Positions 31,844 to 42,850 of a DNA stretch of 64,000 nucleotides are shown piece after piece. Source of the stretch: Pseudopyrenochaeta lycopersici (taxonomy: Eukaryota; Ascomycota; Dothideomycetes; Pleosporales; Pseudopyrenochaetaceae); assembly GCA_003313425.1 (NCBI GenBank), contig NHZP01000020.1, forward strand, positions 620,001-684,000. Reading direction: 5' to 3'. Both the position numbers and the translations under genes were made by a program. Each line of letters opens with the position of its first letter. The first letter of the stretch is position 1. Under the pieces are notes generated by a model, which did not search any database, had not been told where the DNA came from, and was given only the letters and a program-made list of their open reading frames with translations.

Positions 31844-34800
31844 ATGGGATCACATACAGACGAGACGAACTTCGGAAATCAATTATCCAACGCGTCGTTG
31901 AATCTCCTAGATCAACCAATTAATAAACTCAAAATAGGACCACAGATGGTTCAAGTCAAAAATGGAAGCCCCCATCATAGCATATTTGGACTGGCATCGT
32001 CAATGAGCCCAAGCTCATCAAATGATCGGCCTGCTGAGCCGTCAGCCGCAGGGTTGCTTGAAACAGAACCGTCGACGAACCCAGGTACATCAAACGACAG
32101 ATCTATTGCAACATCATCACCACTGCCGTCATTGAGACCTATATCAGAGCCACTTTCAGAGCCACTTTCAGAGCCGGCAAAGTATTATGGTCCGATCGGC
32201 GCCGCGGAGCTGCCATGCTCTCCAATATCTCGCCCCGGCTTGCCCCCAATACCTTGCCATAACCACAGTCACTCTTGCAGTCCCGAGACCACGTATCTTA
32301 TGGGCGCCGAAGGTCACCAGGACCATTGCAGTGGAAGACCGTTATTACAAAGCTCTCAAGATCACTCTCAACCTTCAGGTAATTGCCGCTTAAAGTTTCG
32401 TAGTTTGAGTGAGAAATTGATGCTGAAAGAAATAGGTAAGACAGCCATCGAAAGCGAGCATAAGGATATCGAGAGAGGTCCTCCGAGTTTCGAACGCATC
32501 ATACTCTGTATTGATGGTTTAAAATGTGGATGCTGCGAAGGGAGCATTTCTCGAGCCGCTAGCCGCATCCCAGCTATTCAGAATCACCAAGTCAACGTTG
32601 TTTTATCCAGAGTAGAGTTCGATCTGGATACAAGCCGTCTTTCAGTCGCCGATGCTATTACGAAGTTAAGCACCAAGACGGGATACAACTTCGAGAAACA
32701 TGTCCCAGCCATTGGCCAAGTACTGGAAATTGTTGTCACCGACCCCACGCACCTTAGACATGCCGGTCAGCCATATGGCGTTGTACGCATTGACGCACCT
32801 GAGCGAGAGCCCTGGAGCCCTTCGCAATTGCTGAGCGGACGTAGGAGCACGGTACCGACTGAAGCAACAAACTCCACTATGAGTGGAGTCGCAAAGGTGG
32901 ACGACAGCATTGAATCTTCTGAAGAGAAGACTTTATCTATGGTGGTGGAAGGTACCAAGTCACACATAAATCAGCAAGCCACGCGTGTGCACTACGATGC
33001 AACTAAAATCGGTGCCCGCGACATTTTTGAGTACTATCGGAGGTTTGACCATGAAATACGTTTAGCGCCCCCAGCTGCCCATCCTAGCCTTGCTGTAGCT
33101 GGTAGACAGACAATACGGGCACTATATCTGTTTCTTCCTGCGCTTGCTCACACGATACCGGTCGTTGTACTTGCCTGGGCACCGATCGACCACGATAACT
33201 TGATATATGCACACATCTCGCTGGCTTTCGCAACAGTGGTACAGCTTATTGCGTTTAAGGAGTTTGTACCTAATGCCCTACGATCACTGTATCATTCTCA
33301 TTTGTGCGAGATGGACTTCTTGATCGCCCTCAGCTCCACCGCAGCGTATGTCTTCAGCGTCGTATCGTATGTGTTTCAAGTTAAGGGTATGTCACTAGAG
33401 ACTGGCTCGTTTTTTGAAACATCAGCTTTGCTTGTCACGCTGATTCTGCTGGGTCGTGTCATCAACGAGTTTGCAAGATTTCGAGCCGCAAAGTCTGTGT
33501 CGTTTCGCTCACTTCAAATCGATGAAGCACTGCTTGTTGTCCCCGGATCAACTGTGCTGACAGACCCCAAGACGCGAAAGCTTGATGCACGCCTGTTACA
33601 GTATGGTGATCAGATCAAGATTCCTCCACACACGAAGGTCGTCACAGATGGTGTTGTTCTCTATGGTGGGTCAGAGATTGACGAATCAATGATTACTGGA
33701 GAATCTATACCCGTAGCCAAAGGAGTTCATTCTAAAGTATTTGCGGGCACCGATAATGGGTCAGGCGTTCTAATCGTACAACTGACGGCTCTACCCCACG
33801 AGAATTCGGTGCACAAGATTGCAGCAATGGTTGAAGACGCGGAGTTGACGAAGCCGAGGATGCAAGCACTTGCAGACCGTATCGCAGGATGTTTCGTCCC
33901 GGTTATGGCAACGATTGGATATGTCGTCTTTTTCGTATGGTTTTTTCTAGACAGATATCTCTACGAGCACACCTGGAAGAACGCCATTATAACAGCCATC
34001 ACTTATACTATTGCCACTCTCATAGTCTCTTGCCCGTGTGCAGTCGGCCTAGCGGTCCCGATGGTAGTCCTTATCGCAGGTGGAGTGGCAGCTCGATTTG
34101 GCATCATTTTCAGGGATTCTCAGAAGCTGGAGATTGCTCGCAAAGTCACTGATGTCGTCTTTGACAAGACAGGGACACTTACGTGTGGATTTCCAGCCGT
34201 GGTTGGTGAGGAGTACCACGGCTCAGATGCATCTGTGACAAAAGGAATACTATTAGGTCTTCTGAAAGATGTCAAACATCCCATTTCCGCCAGCGTCTTT
34301 CGGCACCTCGAGCGAGACATGCGGATGAATCCCAAGAAGAATATCAAGCCTGCTGAGATGCACAGCATTACTAGCATCCTTGGCGAGGGTGTTAAAGGCA
34401 TATGCGCAGAAAACAAATTCATAGTCCGCGTAGGAAGCCCTGACTGGCTCAACGTCCAAATGACACGGCAAGCTAGCACAGTACTCTGTGTACAGATTGG
34501 CGGCGTTCTTTGCGCGACATTCAAACTCCTCGACCGTCCTCGACACACAGCAGAAATGGTGGTTGAGAAGTTGAAGGCTCGTGGCATCGAAGTGCATATG
34601 ATAAGTAGTGACAACCAAGGCGCTGTCGACGACACGGCGCACTCCCTCAATATCCCCAAGAAGAACACGAAGAGCCGGTGCAAGCCTGAAGGAAAGATGA
34701 CGTATGTCAGAGATATCCAGAAGCTAGGTAAAGTTGTAATGTTTGTCGGCGATGGTACGAATGATTCCGTTGCTCTCAAGCAAGCCGACGTTGGCGTGCA

Positions 34801-35266
34801 CATCAACCAAGGCTCAGATGTTGCAAAGAGCGCGGCAGATGTCGTACTCATGACAACACGCCTTCACGATGTGCTTATTTTACTGGACATTTCCCGCGCC
34901 GCCTACCGCAGAATCATCATCAACTTCAGTTGGTCAGCCTTCTACAATGTCTTCGCAATTCTTCTTGCAGCAGGCGCCTTTGTCAGAGCTGGCGAGCAGA
35001 TCAGGATCAAACCACAGTGGGCAGGCTTGGGTGAGCTAGTCAGTGTGATGCCCGTCGTGCTCATTGCGGTGCAGATGCGATGGAGGGACTATGGCAGGCA
35101 GTATAGGGCGATTGAATACGACTACATGCGTGCGGAGCCGCCAATGCGGGAGCACAAAGTGCGATTGAAGCAAATGAATATGTCGTCTGAGGACGGGGAG
35201 TGTTGTGGGTTGCCATCAGGGAAGAAGCAGGCGGTTGCGTTGTGGGGAGATGGTAGTAGAGGGTGA
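31844..35266 (+). CDS. P1B-type heavy-metal (copper/cadmium) ATPase, Pca1/CrpA-like
   Basis: A 1140-residue single-exon membrane ATPase expected to export Cu(I) or Cd(II). The N-terminus is long and Ser/Pro-rich, with a His/Cys cluster (CHNHSHSC) and three SEPL repeats. One heavy-metal-associated domain follows, with CGCC at 228-231 in place of the usual CxxC. Motifs: TGES 618-621, the metal-path CPC at 730-732, phosphorylation Asp774 in DKTGTLT, His812-Pro813 in the nucleotide domain, and GDGTND 969-974. Six to eight hydrophobic helices are arranged as in this class. CPC identifies a P1B ATPase; the cysteine-rich CxCC metal site resembles fungal copper/cadmium resistance pumps rather than Ccc2, the secretory-pathway copper pump. 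Metal choice cannot be read from sequence alone. Confidence 0.92.
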   Translation: MGSHTDETNFGNQLSNASLNLLDQPINKLKIGPQMVQVKNGSPHHSIFGLASSMSPSSSNDRPAEPSAAGLLETEPSTNPGTSNDRSIATSSPLPSLRPISEPLSEPLSEPAKYYGPIGAAELPCSPISRPGLPPIPCHNHSHSCSPETTYLMGAEGHQDHCSGRPLLQSSQDHSQPSGNCRLKFRSLSEKLMLKEIGKTAIESEHKDIERGPPSFERIILCIDGLKCGCCEGSISRAASRIPAIQNHQVNVVLSRVEFDLDTSRLSVADAITKLSTKTGYNFEKHVPAIGQVLEIVVTDPTHLRHAGQPYGVVRIDAPEREPWSPSQLLSGRRSTVPTEATNSTMSGVAKVDDSIESSEEKTLSMVVEGTKSHINQQATRVHYDATKIGARDIFEYYRRFDHEIRLAPPAAHPSLAVAGRQTIRALYLFLPALAHTIPVVVLAWAPIDHDNLIYAHISLAFATVVQLIAFKEFVPNALRSLYHSHLCEMDFLIALSSTAAYVFSVVSYVFQVKGMSLETGSFFETSALLVTLILLGRVINEFARFRAAKSVSFRSLQIDEALLVVPGSTVLTDPKTRKLDARLLQYGDQIKIPPHTKVVTDGVVLYGGSEIDESMITGESIPVAKGVHSKVFAGTDNGSGVLIVQLTALPHENSVHKIAAMVEDAELTKPRMQALADRIAGCFVPVMATIGYVVFFVWFFLDRYLYEHTWKNAIITAITYTIATLIVSCPCAVGLAVPMVVLIAGGVAARFGIIFRDSQKLEIARKVTDVVFDKTGTLTCGFPAVVGEEYHGSDASVTKGILLGLLKDVKHPISASVFRHLERDMRMNPKKNIKPAEMHSITSILGEGVKGICAENKFIVRVGSPDWLNVQMTRQASTVLCVQIGGVLCATFKLLDRPRHTAEMVVEKLKARGIEVHMISSDNQGAVDDTAHSLNIPKKNTKSRCKPEGKMTYVRDIQKLGKVVMFVGDGTNDSVALKQADVGVHINQGSDVAKSAADVVLMTTRLHDVLILLDISRAAYRRIIINFSWSAFYNVFAILLAAGAFVRAGEQIRIKPQWAGLGELVSVMPVVLIAVQMRWRDYGRQYRAIEYDYMRAEPPMREHKVRLKQMNMSSEDGECCGLPSGKKQAVALWGDGSRG

Positions 35267-35514
35267 AGTATTGACTGATCACGGTAGGATGCTTCAAAAG
35301 GATTCAAGTGCCGCCCGGGTATTGTCATTTTGCTTTTGGGGGTTTGATGAGGATTATGGACGAAAAGCCTTGCACTGTCATAACTGCATCTGAAAATGGA
35401 TGGAGAGGAGGCTGTAAGTTTGTACAATGTCAACATTGTTCTTGGTATCGAAAAGCTCATAGAACTATTTGACCATGTGCACATCGTTCTCCCAATCTCT
35501 TCATCCCCTCAGCC

Positions 35515-36756
35515 TCACCAATCCGTCCTCTTACTATAGTAGAAATTGTTGAAAACCTTTGTAAGCAAATGCTCCCCATATGTACTCCCCTCATGCATAG
35601 GTTTCCCATTCGTCTCGCGCACACACTTGCCCAGCGGCCTCACGACGGCCTCGAAATTCGGCTCATAGAAAAACGGAACGCTAATCCTGGCATTGTTTCC
35701 CCGGTGTATAACCCGGTGCATAGTGCTCTTCCACAACCCGTTGGTCCAGCGCTCAATCATGTCGCCGATGTTGACGACAAAGGCGCCGGGGATGGGGTTC
35801 GCGTTGAGCCACGTACCGTCTTTGAGCTGCACTTGCAAGGCACCCGGGGTGTCGTCTGTGAGCAGGAGCGTCACGCAGCCGTAGTCTGTGTGGGCGCCGC
35901 AGGAGAACTGCGAGATGTCTGCTCCGGGCGTGTGGGGAGTGGTGAGGGGTGGGTACCCGATCATACGCATTACCCAGAACGAGTCTGAGCAGTTGCGGAC
36001 AAAGACTTCGTCGTCTTCGTCTGAGGCGGTGGGACTAGAGGATGGCGGGCCGAGATCAAGAGCTACGCCCATGGCGTGGACGAGTGCCGCGCCGACTGCC
36101 TTGACGCGGTCGACATACTCCTGATATACCGGCTTCAAGTCCTCTGGTTTTCCAGGCCACAAATTAGCACCTTGAAGAGTTTTGACGCTACCAGGTCCGC
36201 CATCTCCAGGCTCTTTCTTGTCTTCTGGCCAGTCCCTATACCAGTCAATCGCCTCCTGCATGTCCTGCAGGCCGCCTGTTACGTTCTCGCCGAGACCCTG
36301 GTACCCACGTGCGCCATCGCCGCCCTCCGGGCTCCCAGCATCGAAGCGCTTGATTTTATTCTTTTCCTCAAATGGGAGAGCAAAGAAGTCGCGGGCTAGA
36401 GAAACTACTTCGTCGAGCTTGGAAGTCGCAATGCCATGCCCAGTAAGGTAGAAGAAACCGTAGTTTACACAAGCGGCGTTGATGGCTTTGGCAGTGGTCT
36501 GCCGTGCTTCTTGGGAAGAATTTGGGTCTAGGAATGCAGAAATATCGATAATTGGTAGCCCTTCTTCTTGTGCTGCGGCGATGGGCTTGTCGTATCTACT
36601 TCCTGTCTCGGGAGTGGGGTTGAGAGTAGGTTTTGAATCATCAGCATCCGGGACCCTCCTTCGTGCAGCCTTGAGGGCCGCTTCCATATCGGACATTATG
36701 CCTTTCTCCAAGTTCCTGATGTACGATATTCTCTGCTCTTTTGCCTTAAATGGCAC
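35515..36756 (-). CDS. 2-oxoglutarate/Fe(II)-dependent dioxygenase, isopenicillin N synthase-like family
   Basis: Up to 413 residues, single exon. The N-terminal DIOX_N part reads GLPIIDISAFLD and NYGFFYLTGHGI. The iron triad is His289-x-Asp291 (GAHTDYGCVTLL) and His351 (MHRVIH), and the 2-oxoglutarate site is Arg357-x-Ser359 (RISVPFFYEP). All catalytic residues are present, so the enzyme should be active. Its substrate is unknown; fungal relatives act in secondary metabolism or on small acids. An in-frame ATG at residue 21 (MSDMEAALKAARRR, 36696) may be the true start because the first 20 residues look unlike the family. It is tail-to-tail with the metal ATPase, and no biosynthetic cluster surrounds it. 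Confidence 0.88.
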   Translation of the reverse strand: MPFKAKEQRISYIRNLEKGIMSDMEAALKAARRRVPDADDSKPTLNPTPETGSRYDKPIAAAQEEGLPIIDISAFLDPNSSQEARQTTAKAINAACVNYGFFYLTGHGIATSKLDEVVSLARDFFALPFEEKNKIKRFDAGSPEGGDGARGYQGLGENVTGGLQDMQEAIDWYRDWPEDKKEPGDGGPGSVKTLQGANLWPGKPEDLKPVYQEYVDRVKAVGAALVHAMGVALDLGPPSSSPTASDEDDEVFVRNCSDSFWVMRMIGYPPLTTPHTPGADISQFSCGAHTDYGCVTLLLTDDTPGALQVQLKDGTWLNANPIPGAFVVNIGDMIERWTNGLWKSTMHRVIHRGNNARISVPFFYEPNFEAVVRPLGKCVRETNGKPMHEGSTYGEHLLTKVFNNFYYSKRTDW

Positions 36757-37265
36757 TGTACAAAGCGTTGTTGGCAGGGAATAGTGCTATTTTGGCAGCT
36801 AGTCAAAGACTAGCAAATTTCCAAAAGCAAAGTCAAAGTATTGAAATCGAGTGTCAGGCGATGTCTTCAATCTCAATGTAGAGAATTGTTTGTTGTATTG
36901 AAAGTCACAGTTTCAAGTCAAATGGGTCATCAGATTCGGAAGTTGACCAGGCTTGAGGTGTCGGCTGGCGATGCCATAATGGGATTAGAGTCGGCTATCC
37001 CAGGACATCGATTCCATATTGGACTACTCTTACCGAGGCATCCAAGCATTTTATGGGAGAAATCAGATATATAGGAAGACGCAGATTGATTTGAACAGTT
37101 GCAAATATTTCGCTCTTTTAATAGTGGTATAAATTTCTATCCAGTGCAGCCATGCTTTTTGATCTCCAAAATTGCAGATGCCCCAAAAACCATGCCATTA
37201 CCTCAAGACGTGTGTTGAGTTGATGTCGAACTAATTTCATTCCGTCATGTCGTTACCGATACTCA
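36757..37265. other. Spacer between dioxygenase start and GMPPA stop
   Basis: About 500 AT-rich bases between two minus-strand genes. It should contain the dioxygenase promoter. Nothing else is recognisable. Confidence 0.4.
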
Positions 37266-38752
37266 CTACATAATGACTTCGTTCGAGACGTCCTGTAGAT
37301 TGCATTAGTGAGAGATTTGACACTGTGCTGTGATGAACATACCCTCTTGAGCTCCTTGTACGGCAAGCAGACGCAATTCTGCACACGGACCTCATCTGCA
37401 ACGGCACACTCCTTGCCGAGAATTGTGACGCTTTGGACCTTGACTCCATTCTTGATGATGCTGGTGGAGTGGCTGGTAGCCGGTGTGGGTGTACCCTCAA
37501 CACGCGCCCAAGCCCCTACCTTGCTGTGCCATCCAATGATTGTGTAGAGTACACAAGCGTCATGCTTAATTTCGGAGTCCTCAAGGACGATAGACTCCTT
37601 GATACGAACACCTGCTCCAATGACGACGCGTGGACCAATTGAAACATTCGGTCCGATCTTCGCTGTGGGGTCAATTTGGGCGGAAGGATGGATGTAGACA
37701 GGTGGTAGGATATTTGCGGAGGGAGCAGCGAGCTCCTCGGACCCTGACTGGAAAGCCTTCAACAGGTACAGGGCATTGGCAGGCACGGCTGAGCCAGCAG
37801 TCTTGATCTGACGCCAGAAGTCCTTGGTCTCGAGGACGAAGAATTGCCTGCTGTCGGCAATGTCTGACAGCACATCCTGCTCCAAGCGAATGACGGCGTT
37901 CTCCTTGTTGTCGTCATCTTCTTCGGCCTGGTAGAAGGAAGACTCAAGGTTCTCGGAAGAGGGGTATGATAGTAGCCGTGGGCGCTCGGTGCGTCGCTTG
38001 ATGGCGCTGCGAATGGCGGGGAAGATGCATTCGGTCGCGAAGAGGTAGACGCCGCAGTTGATGAGGTTGGAGATTTGCGACTCGGGCTTCTCGACGTAGT
38101 GGAGCACGCGCTTGGTATGCGCATCGGATACAATGCAGCCAAAGTTGCTCGCCGCCTCATTCGCAACCCTCGTGCCCAACATTACGGCCTCCGCATCCTT
38201 GTCCTCGAACAGCTTGAGCATCTCCACCAGGGGGAACGAAGAGCAGACATCTGCGTTCAAGACAAAGAGCTTGTCAGGCTTTCCCTTCAAGATGACGTCG
38301 CGGAAGTGATATAGTCCTCCGGCGGTGCCCAATGCCTGATATTCTCGGAGGTACTTGACGCTCAGTTGTGGGAAGCTGGTCGAGACAGCGTTGATGAAGG
38401 GCTGGAAGACGGACTCCTCATAATAGCCGACAATGAAGACTTCCTTGACCTCGGGAACGTGCGTGATTGCGCGGAAGCAATGCTCGATTATCGGATGACC
38501 TGCGACAGGGAAGAGAGGCTGTTGTAGTCTTAGCGGGGTGCGTGCGGGCCATGCAATTTGCACTGCAGCTCACCTTGGGCAGTTCCATAGACAGAGGCCT
38601 GAATCTGGTGCCTCGGGAAGGTCCGCCGACCTGTTGTTGTGAGTATACATGGGTCCAGCGCTCTCGAGGATATTTACCAAAATAATGGCCTTGGTTGAGC
38701 CGCTGGATCCTGACTTGGACCTCACGGCGAGCGAGGGTGGCTGCAGACTCAT
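37266..38752 (-). CDS. Mannose-1-phosphate guanylyltransferase, GMPPA-like
   Basis: Exons complement(38678-38752), (38574-38630), (37343-38518) and (37266-37292) give 444 residues in frame. The nucleotidyltransferase signature VGGPSRGTRFRPLSMELPK is encoded almost alone in the 57-base second exon and continues as PLFPVAGHPIIEH in exon 3. LFVLNADVCSSFPL carries the metal/sugar-nucleotide site. A left-handed beta-helix of hexapeptide repeats follows (IDPTAKIGPNVSIGPRVVIG). The last exon encodes DVSNEVIM, the conserved end of the family. It resembles the alpha subunit, which in animals regulates the catalytic beta subunit by sensing GDP-mannose; the insertion between WARVEGTP and ILGKEC is a GMPPA trait. 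The role is in GDP-mannose supply for glycosylation and cell wall. Confidence 0.93.
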
Positions 38753-39633
38753 TTTGAAATTTATTCTTGCACTGGGAAAATGGGAGGAAGTTGGAGGCTC
38801 TGGAGAGGAATCGCACAGAGCTTTGGGTGGTGGTGGCAGCAATTGCGAATCTGGCCTTCAAAAGGGCCAGTTGGTGGACCCTTGAACTCCCCACGTTGGG
38901 CGGTGAGAAACCCCTGACGCATCATCATTGGTGCAGCGTCATGTGCACAGAAAACCACCGACCACACCTCCCTCTTGTCACACACTATCCGCCATCTATT
39001 GCTGGATACGAAGTGGCGATTCAAACTCACCCACTCGTGAAGGGGCATCATGACTTGGCACAACCCCTTAGATTATCAACAAGAGTTGCCATGATTGTCA
39101 CCAATACTCTCACTTCGCAGTAACACAGAGTATGATCAATGAGCGAGCGGAACAACCCTGGAGTCTTCTGATGGGTCATCCTGGTATTCTTCAACACAAG
39201 ATCGCGCGTTAGTTTGTATTTAGTAAATCGCGCTGTTCAGTCTTGTTGATGAGACAACATGCATATATTTGAGTAATACCATGTACGGCAAGAGCAAAGG
39301 CAAAAGACAATCGGCGTGGCTTGTCCTTTGGATCTCCTAGTCTACTCACTGTTATTCCATTCGAAAAAGCGTCCGTAACAGTCGAGTGCCGGCCCAGCCT
39401 GAAGATATTATAATGGCAAAATCACTCTACTGTACATGCAATTGAGACCCATTAGAAGTAGTCATGCTGAATCATATTGACTTGTGCAAAAGCAGAGCCT
39501 TGCCATCCTGCTTAAGCATCAATCAGCCTGTGCAGCTGCCTATTTCTTAGTACTTTCATAGTACTGGAGGCATCCGCAATGGGATTATACATCACACAAT
39601 CTCACACGTGCTGTAAGATATCTCTTCCATCCA
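38753..39633. other. Intergenic region upstream of the GMPPA-like gene
   Basis: About 880 bases. The part next to 38752 should be the GMPPA-like promoter; the rest is the 3' flank of the next minus-strand gene. Short frames on both strands show no domain. Confidence 0.4.
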
Positions 39634-42266
39634 TCAACCCCTCCCAGCTCCCATCACCAACTTCTTATTCTTTTTCATCAGCGCCGCCAATTTCCTCTCC
39701 AGAACATCATGTTCCTTCCGCGCTGCATGCATTGCCTGTTCGGCCTCCTCCATGCTAAGCACACTACCTCTTCCTCTTCTGCCATTCCCTCCGTATCCGC
39801 CAAGACCCATTCCACTCATACCAGCTGAGGTTTCAATTGCATTCATCAATCCATGAACGTCCAGACCACCTCCATTTCGCCCACCGAGAGAAATATTGCC
39901 GTTTCCATCGAGACCGAAGTCTTGCGTGGATTGGAGACCGAGGCCAGCGCCAACGAGTGCCTCGAGTCCTTGGACGAACACACCGCCGAGTAGGTCGGCA
40001 GCCATCATACCCATTCCGTCTATTTCTGTACTCCCTACAGCCCCACCTTCAACTACGGCCTTGGCTGCTTTAGCGAACTTGTTCACATTAACGGAAATGT
40101 TCGCAGTGCCAGCGCCAGGCGGACCACCAACAGCTGCCATTTCAGGTCTTGGCTGATTAGGTGGCGGATTGTCTGTTTTTGGTAAGACGAATTGATTCAA
40201 ATATGCGCCAGCGTCTGCAGGTGTCTGTTGTGGTGGTGGAGGTGGAGGTTGGATCTGTGGTGCAGAAACTTCCTGCGCTTGGCCGGGCGGAACGGGGAGG
40301 GTTGTTGAGCCGAGAAGGCTCGAGGAGGGGTCAAGTTTGGGCATTTGTTGGCTGCTGTTAGTATTGAGCTTCTTTCCGGCCTCTTTCAGGGCGGTGGCTA
40401 TGGCAGGAAGGACATCTTTAGATTGCGCTTGGGCGGCAATGGTATGAGCATGCCCATGTGAGGTCTGCTTGCGGGGATGAAAGCGAGCGTGTCCTTTGAG
40501 CTCTTCAATGTGCTTCTCCAGTTCGAGCGCCTTCTGCTCCAGTTCCTCGCTTAAGCCCCAGAAGAACTTGCCATTGGGCGTTATCAAAGTCCTTGAGTCG
40601 GGCCTGCCGTCGTGACCGTTGAGACGGACAGGCTTCTTCTTTGCAAGGGCATCGAGATCCGCTTCTGAAAAGTGGATCTTTAGATCCGCAGGAGCTGCAG
40701 CGTGAGAAGATTGAGCGGTTCGAGAAGCATGAGTAAGTGACGAGGAGAGTGGCTTGAAGAACTCAAGAGTAGACGCTAGCAACTCGCCCGTACGTTGCAG
40801 GTCGGCTATGATAGACTGCGCTGTATGTTCACGCCTATCTTTTGGTTGTTCGAGGGTCTGTTCCGGCTCTGGTTCTGGTGTAACCCTGGTTGATGCCTTT
40901 GCAGATGGGAGATGCTTCGATTCCACGGTGGCTGCATCGGAGTGCTCCTCTTCAACCGTAGTGGGTTTTGGTGAAGCCGGCTGGCTCTTGAAAGCTGCTG
41001 CTATCGGCTTAGCGGTACTTGCTGGCTTCTTAGCCTTCTTTTTACGTCCAATTATTGGAGCTTGGACAACTTCGTCATCAGACTTGTTCTCATCTACCAT
41101 CGCTTGCTCCTCATCAATCTGCCGCTTCCGCTCTTGTCTATCCTTCTTCGCTTGCGATTTAGTCTTCTTCCTCACAGGCGCGGTGCCAACCTTACTACCA
41201 AGAGGAGGCGGAGAGTTAGCCCTAGAGAAAGAGGTAGACGTGATCGAAGCGGTATCAGAAATTAAATCGCTCACCGGCGTGCCGGGCTGATTGATCGATG
41301 CAATGCTTGCTTGCCTAGACCTCAATTTGTCGACTGTTGGTAATTGAGGCAGGGTCGGTGCGGACACTGCAGGCAATGATGGTGGTACTTCAGCTTTTGG
41401 CGTTGGGACCACACGCAGAGTCCTTGGTGCAACTGAACGCTTGATTGGAGACCCAGTGGCCACTGCGGCGGGACTTGGAGGTACTGAATTGGTCAACGGC
41501 ACTGGTATCGAGCGGATACCTTTCGCCTGAGGATCAGTTTTGATCAAGCTTGCCGAATCGGATTGCTCGTCCTCTACAGCCTTCGTGGCGGCCGCGATAT
41601 CAAGTTTACCAGGAGGCTGTCGCTTGCCTGAAGGTTCAGGGATTGCAACAGGAACGGGGGCAACTTTCGCATCTTTCTGTTGCTCTTTCTTAGGGCTAGG
41701 TTCGGCGGCGACCTTATTTTTCTTCCCAGGTGTTTTCGTCTTGGGTGTGTCTGTTGCACTTGTTTCCGGCACAGGCTTTTTGTCCCCCTGCTTGGATTTG
41801 GTCTTATCAGGCACATGCTCTTTCGCCTTTTTGGCCGTTTCGCTAGGAGTCTGTGGCTTCGCGGCAGTGGATTTGCTTACTGCCTTGGTTGGAGTTCCCG
41901 GCTGACTTTTTGTTGCAACAGTTGCTGCTGGTGTAACAGGCTCCGCATTACCTGCTTTGGCCTTGCTTTTCTTCGTCTTGGCCGGCGTGACAGGTACGAT
42001 TGGCACAGCTGGTGTGATGGTAGACGAGGTAGTCCGGGACATCGGCCGAGATCCAGGACGAGAGAAAGTCTCCTCGACTACTGCGCGAGGTATAGCCGGA
42101 GCCGTGAACCCAGGGGGTATGGTTGGGGTTGCTCTTCGAGGGTGTTCAAAAAATTGAGCACTCAATGGAGTACTCGGAGCGCCCCGCACATGCTCGTTAT
42201 CATTATCATTTACTAGAGCATCGACATTAAATGAGGCCTGCTCCTCGGCGCTGAGCGGCGCGGCTT
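39634..42266 (-). CDS. Large protein of unresolved 5' end, separate gene or Not4 C-terminal extension
   Basis: A single long exon encodes about 877 residues, starting after a good 3' splice site (branch GCTGAC, then CATTACAG|AAGCC at 42267/42266) as AAPLSAEEQASFNVDALVND. The first in-frame ATG is only at 42042 (MSRTTSS). Features: TPTIPPGF, long Lys/Pro/Thr-rich disorder, APIIGRKKKAKK, a conserved block (HFSEADLDALAKKKPVRLNG, HDGRPDSRTLITPNGKFFWG), AYLNQFVLP and a C-terminal coiled coil (EEAEQAMHAARKEHDVLERK). I believe similar blocks occur in the long tails of some filamentous-fungal Not4 proteins, but I cannot confirm it. A donor at 42928/42927 (CAGG|gtttgt) in Not4 would fuse the two in frame to 1701 residues. 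Against this, Not4 has its own natural-looking end and a TATA-like site lies between. Confidence 0.6.
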
Positions 42267-42850
42267 CTGTAATGAACTGTCAGCGTTTTGTTCGATTTTT
42301 CGCTGTGTGTTGAACATCAAATGGGCTGTTGAAACGGACGATCCAACGACTACGGCGGCCGCCAGACGATTAACGATGGTAACGCCAGGGAAGCAAATAG
42401 GTACATCAGGCTGCAAAGGTGGTTCTCTCGAGTATCTTCGTCACTTGAAGTAGGCAATAGGTAGTAGAAAAGCCATCTCTCTATTAGAAAGTAAGCATGC
42501 CGACTCGACTGCGGCAGGAAGGGGTAATTACGTACATGCGATGGCCATGACGAAGACGACGAGAGAGGTTGACCGAAGCATCTGGTAAGACAGCGTGATC
42601 CACCCAAGCAAAAGAAAACATGAAAGAAGTGAAGGTATTGAAGTGTCGTAAAGACGTGCTAAGGCCAATAAAATGTGACGACGACCAACCCATTTATAAC
42701 GCCGGGCATCTCAGTGTCGCAGCACCGAATATTTTGCCGATGCATTCGCTGTGAAAACCAAACACCATGCAGCCAGCGTTCAAAAATGAAATACTAAAAC
42801 AATGTGTCTGGCTGAAAAGGCTGACAAAGTATGTGAAAGAAACGAAGTGA
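42267..42850. other. Gap between Not4 and the downstream coding frame, with TATA-like site
   Basis: 584 bases. On the minus strand it has TTATAAAT at 42692-42699, then an ATG at 42581 opening a short hydrophobic reading frame (MLRSTSLVVFVMAIA) that ends at a strong GTACGT donor. The acceptors I tested from that donor give an immediate stop or lead to no frame-compatible join to 42266. The gap may be a promoter plus 5' exons of the downstream gene or one long Not4 intron. Confidence 0.45.

Noticed and set aside
35515..36756. Secondary-metabolite cluster around the dioxygenase
   Set aside because: Neighbours are a metal pump and housekeeping genes; no synthase or cluster regulator is present.
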